Assembly: GCA_964422925.1 (NCBI GenBank) | Contig: CAYRDC010000015.1 | Location: 1-64,000 of the forward strand | DNA: 64,000 bases | Source of the DNA: CAYRDC01 sp964422925 | Lineage (GTDB): Bacteria; Bacteroidota; Bacteroidia; Chitinophagales; S012-47 | Reading direction: 5' to 3' | Shown: in pieces, positions 1 through 6,232 of the stretch | How positions within the stretch are numbered: the first letter of the stretch is position 1 | Layout: each line of letters opens with the position of its first letter | Notes under the pieces: generated by a model | Told to the model about the DNA's origin: nothing | Seen by the model: only the letters and a program-made list of their open reading frames with translations | The model's database searches: none | Program-made: the position numbers and the translations under genes

Positions 1-51
1 CCCGTTGGGAGTGACTTCCAGTTGTTTCTTCCGGGTCGTTTTTGTTGCCAT
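1..51 (-). CDS. Start of a protein, probably a second aldehyde dehydrogenase (partial)
   Basis: Only the first 17 codons lie in the window, so the family cannot be read from the sequence itself. An ATG begins one base after the TGA of the aldehyde dehydrogenase gene upstream on the same strand, so the two are very likely cotranscribed. Bacteroidota often carry deoC followed by two aldehyde dehydrogenase genes, and that is the basis of the guess. The visible N-terminus is short, basic and polar (MATKTTRKKQLEV), with no signal peptide. Confidence 0.45.
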   Translation of the reverse strand, partial: MATKTTRKKQLEVTPNG

Positions 52-52
52 A

Positions 53-1528
53 TCAGCTTAAGTTCACGTAAGGCAGCAGGCCATGGAGGCCGCCTTCACG
101 GCCGAAACCACTTTCCTTGTAACCTCCAAAAGGCGAAGCCGGATCGAATTTATTATAGGTATTGGCCCATACCACTCCGGCTTTCATTTTGGAAGTCAGG
201 TTAAATATTTTGCTCCCCTTGTCAGTCCAGACCCCGGTCGAAAGGCCGTAGGGGGTGTTATTGGCTTTTTCGATGACTTCATCCACGGTGCGGAAGGTTT
301 GGATGGCCAGCACCGGGCCGAAAATCTCTTCGCGGGCAATGCGGTGCGACTGGCTCACATTTTCAAATAGGGTGGGCCTGCACCAGAAACCGCGGTCGGG
401 GAGCTTGCAGGAGCTTTGGTACATTCGGGCTCCTTCTTTTTTGCCAATGGCCAGGTAGCGATTGATGGTTTTCAGCTGCTCCCGGCTGTTGATAGCCCCG
501 ATGTCCGTGTTCTTATCCAGCGGATCGCCTACGATGAGGGTTTCCATCCGGTTTTTCAGTTTGAACAGCACCTCCTCGTACACGCCTTCCTGCACAAAAA
601 GGCGCGATCCTGCACAGCAAACATGCCCCTGGTTGAAGTAAATCCCGTTGATGATACCTTCCACTGCCTGGTCGATGGCGGCATCTTCAAATATGATGTT
701 GGCGGCTTTGCCGCCCAGTTCCAGGGTAACTTTTTTCCGGGTACCGGCTATGGCTTTCTGGATGATTTTGCCCACTTCGGTGGATCCCGTAAAGGCGATT
801 TTGTCCACATCCGGGTGGTTCACTATGGCCGCCCCGGTATCGCCAAACCCGGTGACAATGTTGACCACACCGGGCGGAAGGCCGCTTTCTTCAATGAGTT
901 CGGCCAGTTTTAGGGCAGTGAGCGGGGTGGTCTCTGCCGGTTTCAGTACCACGGTGTTGCCCGTAGCCAGCGCGGGGGCCAGTTTCCAGGCAGCCATCAG
1001 CAAAGGAAAATTCCAAGGAATGATCTGGCCGGCCACCCCTACCGGACGGGCTTTTCTTCCCGGGAAAGCGTATTCAAGTTTATCCGCCCAGCCGGCATAA
1101 TAGAAAAAGTGGGCGGCTGCCAGGGGAATGTCCACATCGCGCGATTCACGGATGGGCTTGCCCCCGTCCAGTGACTCGATCACGGCAAATTCGCGGGCCC
1201 GCTCCTGGATCATACGGGCGATGCGGTAAACATATTTACCCCTTTCCTTCGGGGAGAGTTTCTTCCAAACGTTTTCATAAGCCTTGCGGGCCGCCTTAAC
1301 CGCGCGGTCGACATCTGCCACAGACCCGCGGGCTACCCGCGCCAGCACTTCTTCATTGGCCGGATTAATGGTTTCGAAATATTCTCCTTCAGCCGGCTTT
1401 ACCCATTTGCCATTAATAAAATGGCCATATACCTTTTTCAGGGAGATATGATCGGTGCTTTCCGGGGCCGGAGCATATTCCCATTCGGTCTGAAACTGAA
1501 GAGACGGTGTTTTTTCCTTACTGGCCAT
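53..1528 (-). CDS. NAD(P)-dependent aldehyde dehydrogenase
   Basis: A 491-residue cytosolic aldehyde dehydrogenase of normal family length, which oxidises an aldehyde to its acid using NAD(P). The visible active-site features are the conserved Asn in PWNFP (residue 172), the general-base Glu270 in ELGGK and the catalytic Cys304 in GHVCCAGSR; the usual Gln of GQxC is a His here. The ATG overlaps the TAA of deoC by one base (TAATG), implying translational coupling. DeoC releases acetaldehyde from deoxyribose-5-phosphate, so acetaldehyde is the likeliest substrate. That is inferred from position, as the sequence alone does not fix specificity. Confidence 0.93.
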   Translation of the reverse strand: MASKEKTPSLQFQTEWEYAPAPESTDHISLKKVYGHFINGKWVKPAEGEYFETINPANEEVLARVARGSVADVDRAVKAARKAYENVWKKLSPKERGKYVYRIARMIQERAREFAVIESLDGGKPIRESRDVDIPLAAAHFFYYAGWADKLEYAFPGRKARPVGVAGQIIPWNFPLLMAAWKLAPALATGNTVVLKPAETTPLTALKLAELIEESGLPPGVVNIVTGFGDTGAAIVNHPDVDKIAFTGSTEVGKIIQKAIAGTRKKVTLELGGKAANIIFEDAAIDQAVEGIINGIYFNQGHVCCAGSRLFVQEGVYEEVLFKLKNRMETLIVGDPLDKNTDIGAINSREQLKTINRYLAIGKKEGARMYQSSCKLPDRGFWCRPTLFENVSQSHRIAREEIFGPVLAIQTFRTVDEVIEKANNTPYGLSTGVWTDKGSKIFNLTSKMKAGVVWANTYNKFDPASPFGGYKESGFGREGGLHGLLPYVNLS

Positions 1529-2445
1529 TAGTCAATACTAAAGTAATTAATGCTTTGGTAAATGCCGGTTTCCTGCTTTACGATTTGCATGAGCACATCA
1601 TTAGCCAGGCTGCTGGCACCGAAGCGGAACAGTTCCGGTGTCATCCAATCCTGCCCCAGGGTTTCGCGCAGCATCACCAGGTAATGCAGGGCCTGCTTGG
1701 CCTTGCGGATGCCTCCGGCCGGTTTCATCCCGGCTTTGTGCCCGGTTTCAAAGTAATAATCGCGGATCGCTTCCAGCATTACCAGGGTAACTTCCATGGT
1801 CGCGGCCGGGCTTACCTTTCCCGTGGAGGTTTTAATAAAATCGGCCCCGGCATGCAGGGCAATGTCACTGGCCCTGCGCACATTGTCAAGCGTGACCAGC
1901 TCACCGGTTTCAAGGATCACCTTCAGATGAGCAGGTCTGCAGGCTTCCTTTACCCGGGCAATTTCATCAAATACATAACTGTAATCGCCTTGCAGGAAGC
2001 GGCCGCGGGAAATAACCATGTCGATTTCATCGGCTCCTTCTTCAAGAGCATATCGTGCTTCCTGCACCTTAATATCCATGTTGCTCATTCCGCTGGGGAA
2101 AGCGGTGGCTACACTGGCCACCTTGATGTCCGAACCCTCCAGCTCCTGCCTGGCTACCCTTACCATGGACGGGTAGACACACACGGCTGCCACCGTGGGC
2201 AGGCCGGGATAATCATCGTGCAGGTGCAATGCCTTGTAACACAATTGGCGCACCTTGCCCTGGGTGTCCTTCCCCTCCAGAGTAGTCAGATCAATCATGC
2301 CCAGCACCATCTTTAGCCCGTTAATTTTGCTTTGCTTTTTGATGCTGCGCTTACAGAACCGGGCTACCCGTTCCTGCACGGCTACCTGGTCAATCCTGCG
2401 GGATTGCCGGAAGTCAGGAATTATCGGGTTTGTGGCTTGTTTCAT
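1528..2445 (-). CDS. deoC: Deoxyribose-phosphate aldolase DeoC
   Basis: Cleaves 2-deoxyribose-5-phosphate to glyceraldehyde-3-phosphate and acetaldehyde in deoxynucleoside catabolism. The class I aldolase barrel is recognisable from the EEGADEIDMVI segment and the Schiff-base lysine in FIKTSTGK. At 305 residues it is longer than short bacterial DeoC (about 220) and resembles the long form, with an N-terminal extension of roughly 50 residues. I chose the ATG at 2445 rather than the in-frame codon at 2466 because a -7 promoter box lies at 2464-2471, so the upstream start would fall within the promoter. It is first in an operon with at least one, probably two, aldehyde dehydrogenases. Confidence 0.94.
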   Translation of the reverse strand: MKQATNPIIPDFRQSRRIDQVAVQERVARFCKRSIKKQSKINGLKMVLGMIDLTTLEGKDTQGKVRQLCYKALHLHDDYPGLPTVAAVCVYPSMVRVARQELEGSDIKVASVATAFPSGMSNMDIKVQEARYALEEGADEIDMVISRGRFLQGDYSYVFDEIARVKEACRPAHLKVILETGELVTLDNVRRASDIALHAGADFIKTSTGKVSPAATMEVTLVMLEAIRDYYFETGHKAGMKPAGGIRKAKQALHYLVMLRETLGQDWMTPELFRFGASSLANDVLMQIVKQETGIYQSINYFSID

Positions 2446-2463
2446 GGATAGGATTTGCCTGTT

Positions 2464-2471
2464 CAAATATA
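2464..2471 (-). promoter_or_regulatory. -7 promoter box for deoC operon
   Basis: On the minus strand this reads TATATTTG, matching the Bacteroidota -7 consensus TAnnTTTG. It predicts transcription starting near 2457 and a leader of about 12 nt before the ATG at 2445. No clear -33 element was seen. Confidence 0.55.
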
Positions 2472-2678
2472 CAAATAATCACCCCCCTTGCCTGCCCCAT
2501 CGCCCGCTGTTCCCCAGCGAAAACGCTCAAATCTGCCCTATTTTGAAAAGACAGAAATGTTCATTGTCTTAAAAAATAGATAAACAATTTGATACACATA
2601 ATTAATAACAATTCTGTTAGCTGATTAGAATCATGTCTATAAGTGACAGAAGTCATATGAAAAGGGCAGGTGCGAGAA

Positions 2679-2686
2679 TACTTTTG
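2679..2686 (+). promoter_or_regulatory. -7 promoter box for the sulfur cassette
   Basis: TACTTTTG matches TAnnTTTG and lies 25 bp before the ATG at 2712. A -33 TTG at the right distance was not found, so this may be a weak or activator-dependent promoter. Confidence 0.45.
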
Positions 2687-2711
2687 AATTGAACTTAAAA
2701 GCTGAAGCCTG

Positions 2712-3959
2712 ATGAAACAAATGCTGATTTTAGGAGGTGGGACGGGGGGGACCATAATGGCCAATAAATTTGCCAAAACCCTTGATCGCAGGGAATGGGA
2801 AATCACCGTAATTGACCGGGACCGGAATCACTATTACCAGCCCGGTTTTTTGTTTATCCCATTTGGAATTTATGGCAAGGACGATGTTGTAAAGCCAAAA
2901 GCCCGTTTTTTCACGCCTGAAGTAAACCTGTTGTTTGAGGAAGTCGAAAAAATTAAACCGGAAGAAAACCATATAATACTGAAAAATGGCAAATCGGTTG
3001 CTTACGATATTCTGATCATTGCCACGGGGTCGAAAATCCAGCCTGAAGAAATCCCAGGGCTGAAAGATAAGCTTTGGAACAAAGATATTTTTAATTTCTA
3101 TACGTATGAAGGTGCCCTGAAACTGGCCGAAAAATTCAGAAGGTGGGAAGGCGGCCGGCTGGTATTGAACGTGGCAGATATGCCCATTAAATGCCCGGTG
3201 GCCCCTCTGGAATTTGTATTCCTGGCCGATTGGTATTTCGATGAAGTGCGCCACATGCGCAACAAAGTGGAAATTACTTATGTAACCCCGCTGGCCGGTG
3301 CTTTCACAAAGCCCAAGGCTACTAAAATGCTCAGCGGGTTGCTGGAAAAGAAAAACATTAATGTCATACCTGATTTCTACCTGGAAAGGGTAGACAATGA
3401 CCATAAAAAGCTGATTTCGTTTGACGAAAAAGAAGTGGAGTTTGATTTGTTGGTCAGTATACCGACTAACAAGGGGGATGATGTGATTGAACGTAGTGGG
3501 ATGGGCGATGAGGATGAACTCAATTTTATCCCGACCGATAAGCACACCCTGCAATCGCCCGAGTATGAAAATGTGTTTGTGATCGGAGATGCCACCAATG
3601 TGCCTGCCTCCAAGGCGGGATCCGTAGTGCACTTTATGGCAGACATCCTTTATGAAAACGTGCTGAGTTATTTGGATGGCAGGCTATTGGAGGCCCGGTT
3701 TGACGGACATGCCAATTGTTTCATCGAAACCGGTTATGGAAAAGCGGCTCTTATAGATTTCAATTATGAAACCGAACCATTGCCCGGTAAGTATCCCCTG
3801 CCGGGTATAGGGCCGCTGGAATTGCTGGCCGAATCCAAAGCAAACCACTACGGTAAGCTGATGTTCCGCTGGTTGTACTGGCATATGCTGCTAAAAGACC
3901 GGCCCATTCCGATCGATTCCCATTTGTCCCTGGCTGGAAAAATTCTGGAAGATGCATGA
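2712..3959 (+). CDS. Sulfide:quinone oxidoreductase-like flavoprotein
   Basis: A 415-residue FAD-dependent pyridine-nucleotide-disulfide oxidoreductase of SQR type. It would oxidise sulfide at the membrane, pass electrons to the quinone pool and leave sulfane sulfur. The N-terminal dinucleotide fold has GGGTGG (residues 8-13), a central ATGS motif (105-108) and a C-terminal FAD motif VIGDAT (290-295). Cys161 in IKCPVAP and Cys336 in GHANCF sit where two of the redox cysteines of SQR lie; I see no third cysteine between residues 110 and 160. The C-terminus has an aromatic amphipathic stretch suited to monotopic membrane contact. Its stop overlaps the next ATG by 8 bp. Type II NADH dehydrogenase is less likely given the cysteines and the sulfur-relay neighbours. 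Confidence 0.85.
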   Translation: MKQMLILGGGTGGTIMANKFAKTLDRREWEITVIDRDRNHYYQPGFLFIPFGIYGKDDVVKPKARFFTPEVNLLFEEVEKIKPEENHIILKNGKSVAYDILIIATGSKIQPEEIPGLKDKLWNKDIFNFYTYEGALKLAEKFRRWEGGRLVLNVADMPIKCPVAPLEFVFLADWYFDEVRHMRNKVEITYVTPLAGAFTKPKATKMLSGLLEKKNINVIPDFYLERVDNDHKKLISFDEKEVEFDLLVSIPTNKGDDVIERSGMGDEDELNFIPTDKHTLQSPEYENVFVIGDATNVPASKAGSVVHFMADILYENVLSYLDGRLLEARFDGHANCFIETGYGKAALIDFNYETEPLPGKYPLPGIGPLELLAESKANHYGKLMFRWLYWHMLLKDRPIPIDSHLSLAGKILEDA

Positions 3960-4671
3960 TGTAACTGCCATAACCAATCATAAGGGCAGCGACCTGGGCA
4001 ATCGGCTCGACCGCCTGGAACAAAAACTGGATACTATTCTTTTTGAAATCCAGCGGGAAAAAGCCCGGAATGAGTCGGCTGCCGATTTAGGTAAAGAGCT
4101 TTCTGTCGTTGCCAACGACCTGTTTCATTCCATAAGTGAAGAGCTTGACAAGCAGGGCGTGCAACTTTCTTTGAGCGATGTGAGCCGGTTGCTGATTGAG
4201 TTGATCCATAATCTTCCAGATATCATTGGATTACTCCGCTCGCTGGAAGAACTGAACGACCTATTGAAAGATGCCGGACCAATAGTCAATGATTTGTTCA
4301 AGTCAATGGTACCCAGACTGGATGAACTGGACCGGAAAGGATATTTTGAATTCTTCAGGGAAACAATTTCCATCATCGATAATATCCTTTCCACATATTC
4401 AGCTAAAGATGTCAGGGAATTAGCTGACAATGTGGTAACAATACTGGAAACGGTGCGCAATATGACACAGCCGGATATGCTTAAAGCAATGAACAATGGA
4501 ATCCGGGTCTATAAGAACCTGGATACCCGCGACATACCGGAATATTCTCTTTGGAAAGCTTTACGTGAACTCAACAGTCCTGAATTGAAGAAAGGCATTG
4601 GGTTCATGATTACTTTCCTGAAGAATATTGCCCGGGAAAGAGTAAATGGAGACGGAAAAAACATTACTTAA
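3952..4671 (+). CDS. DUF1641 family helical protein of the sulfur cassette
   Basis: A 239-residue soluble, almost wholly helical protein with no cysteines and no signal peptide. Its central part (about residues 75-170) has the repeated LLxxLxxLxDLLKD/VxDL pattern that I associate with DUF1641. The N-terminal 45 residues form a short coiled coil (heptads around LEQKLDTILFEIQREK). Its ATG lies inside the 3' end of the SQR gene (8-bp overlap), so the two products are probably made in step. DUF1641 genes next to SQR genes are known in other sulfur-metabolising prokaryotes. A scaffold or adaptor role is inference; the family has no assigned biochemical activity that I know of. Confidence 0.7.
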   Translation: MHDVTAITNHKGSDLGNRLDRLEQKLDTILFEIQREKARNESAADLGKELSVVANDLFHSISEELDKQGVQLSLSDVSRLLIELIHNLPDIIGLLRSLEELNDLLKDAGPIVNDLFKSMVPRLDELDRKGYFEFFRETISIIDNILSTYSAKDVRELADNVVTILETVRNMTQPDMLKAMNNGIRVYKNLDTRDIPEYSLWKALRELNSPELKKGIGFMITFLKNIARERVNGDGKNIT

Positions 4672-4689
4672 CCCAAAAAACCCATTACC

Positions 4690-5001
4690 ATGACTGTAAA
4701 AACCATTGCCAACCTGAACCTGGAAGTAACCGATGAAGGATACCTGCTGGATCCTTCTCAATGGAACGAAGACATAGCACGGGAAATAGCCCGCGAGCTG
4801 AACATTGAACTGACGGACAAGCACTGGGAGGTAATCCGCTATATCCGCGATCGCTTTGAAAAAGGCGAAGCGCTCAGCATCCGGAAAATCGGTAAATCCG
4901 GAATCGTGGATATTAAACAGTTCTACCAGCTGTTTCCGGGCGGGCCACTGAAAATGGCGACCAAAATTGCTGGTATTCCGAAACCTGTCAGCTGTGTTTA
5001 A
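4690..5001 (+). CDS. TusE/DsrC-like sulfur-carrier protein
   Basis: A 103-residue protein of the DsrC/TusE family, which carries sulfur as a persulfide on a C-terminal cysteine. The family C-terminus is clear: LFPGGP, then KIAGIPKPVSCV, with the penultimate Cys102 as the carrier residue. The second cysteine used by true DsrC for a trisulfide, eleven residues earlier, is Thr91 here. It is therefore a one-cysteine, TusE-type protein and should not serve dissimilatory sulfite reduction in the classical way. It lies 18 bp after the DUF1641 gene and 6 bp before the DsrE-like gene. The likely job is accepting sulfane sulfur made by the SQR or held by the DsrE-like protein. Confidence 0.85.
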   Translation: MTVKTIANLNLEVTDEGYLLDPSQWNEDIAREIARELNIELTDKHWEVIRYIRDRFEKGEALSIRKIGKSGIVDIKQFYQLFPGGPLKMATKIAGIPKPVSCV

Positions 5002-5007
5002 AATGTT

Positions 5008-5571
5008 ATGTACCTAAAAACCAAGGCCATGGAAGATACATTAATGGAACCGGGCGTGGAATCCAAAGAAGCACCCGGAAAAGAAAAACCACTGAAAAAA
5101 ATATTGGTGATCTGTGCCAAGGGTAACCTGGAAGATGTATATGCAGCCCTGGTGCTGACCAATGGTGCATTGATGGAGGGTATGGAGGCCAATATCTTCT
5201 TTACCTTTTTCGGACTGGATGCCATCACCAAAAAACGGATGGATAAGCTGCATACCGCCACTTTGGGCAATCCGGCCATGCGTATGCCAGGAGGGTTGCC
5301 TTTCCCGTCCATTTTAGGTATGCTTCCCGGTGTGGAAGCCGGTGTGTCGGCCATGATGAGAAAGGAGATGGAAAAACTGGATATCCCTCCGGTTAGTGAA
5401 TTTCTGGAAATGATTAGTGCTGCCGGTGGAAAAATTTACGCCTGTAAACTGGCGGTAGACATGTTTAAACTGAAAAGGGAAGATTTTATTGATGACCTGG
5501 ACGGCATCATTACCGTGGGCGAGATGTTCGCCCTGGCCGGTGGTGATGCCACACAGATTATTTTTGTTTAA
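5008..5571 (+). CDS. DsrE2-like (DsrE/F/H superfamily) sulfurtransferase
   Basis: A 187-residue protein of the DsrE/DsrF/DrsH-like fold, which binds sulfane sulfur on cysteine. It has a beta strand KKILVICAKG (Cys36), then a helix rich in small residues, and the conserved Cys146 in IYACKLAVDMF, the position used for persulfide formation in DsrE-type proteins. The segment FFTFFGLDAI followed by a Met/Gly/Pro-rich loop (about 90-115) is typical of the DsrE2 subgroup. An alternative ATG at 5029 (residue 8) would remove a short polar extension and cannot be excluded. It is last in the four-gene cassette, and an inverted repeat lies 53 bp after its stop. Confidence 0.82.
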   Translation: MYLKTKAMEDTLMEPGVESKEAPGKEKPLKKILVICAKGNLEDVYAALVLTNGALMEGMEANIFFTFFGLDAITKKRMDKLHTATLGNPAMRMPGGLPFPSILGMLPGVEAGVSAMMRKEMEKLDIPPVSEFLEMISAAGGKIYACKLAVDMFKLKREDFIDDLDGIITVGEMFALAGGDATQIIFV

Positions 5572-5623
5572 TCTCCACAAATTAAAACACACAAAAGCCG
5601 CACATTCTTTTCCTGTCACAATC

Positions 5624-5682
5624 GGGGATGCCTCTTTATATTAGGTTAGGTAATGGGCTTCAATTTCAATAGAGGCATCCCC
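5624..5682. repeat. 12-bp perfect inverted repeat after the sulfur cassette
   Basis: GGGGATGCCTCT (5624-5635) and AGAGGCATCCCC (5671-5682) are exact reverse complements separated by 35 bp. The stem could form in RNA and act as a transcript end or processing site, but no T-run follows, so it is not a canonical terminator. Confidence 0.6.
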
Positions 5683-6182
5683 ACCCACCTCTTTCTGAAT
5701 TTTTTGATTTTCCAATTGATTAATTGCCGGTGAGGGCATATATTTGAATCCGGATACTGTTCTTTAAAAAGTTTGTTGCCCGCGCTGGTCCATACTATTT
5801 GAGAAACTTAACACTATTCAATAGAAGACCTGTTCGCAGGAGCAAGAGCGGGCCCCAATCCGGCTTGCCGGATCCCGGAATCAGGGCAGGGGATACTCGA
5901 CCTTCTGCGGCAACTTCAACCATGGCTATTTTGAGGTTTTCTTCAAACTCAATGGATGCGCGGGCTTTTTTTTTTGATAATTTGCCCGTTTTCTTCCACC
6001 TTCCGCACTTAAAATTTCATTAAAATTTCCACAGAATTTCACATCAGGCACTTGCATTATCCAAATGCTGACAATGTATAAATAACTGGATTTTAGAAAA
6101 TCCGAATAGATACATTGAGCGCATCCTTAAAGTATTATAAATCCCGTCCAGCTATTTTAATGATTTGTTAATAAAGGTTTCG
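5683..6182. other. Intergenic stretch without an intact gene
   Basis: About 500 bp separate the sulfur cassette from the TonB receptor promoter. Most is AT-rich. A GC-richer block at about 5822-5935 contains a small hairpin (arms 5858-5863 and 5868-5873) and, on the minus strand, a short coding-like stretch interrupted at a run of ten A residues (5966-5975 on the plus strand as T). No ORF here looked like a known protein. Confidence 0.5.
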
Positions 6183-6213
6183 TTGGCTCGAGCCCTGATT
6201 CCATTTACATTTG
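6183..6213 (+). promoter_or_regulatory. Bacteroidota-type promoter for the TonB-dependent receptor
   Basis: A -33 TTG at 6183-6185 and a -7 TACATTTG at 6206-6213 are separated by 20 bp, fitting the phylum consensus. The predicted start near 6220 leaves a leader of about 13 nt before the ATG at 6233. Confidence 0.65.
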
Positions 6214-6232
6214 CCTCAAAATCACCATTGCT

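Noticed and set aside
2712..3959. Type II NADH dehydrogenase instead of SQR
   Set aside because: The cysteines at 161 and 336 and the sulfur-relay neighbours fit SQR better, and no second nucleotide-binding fold typical of NDH-2 was clear.
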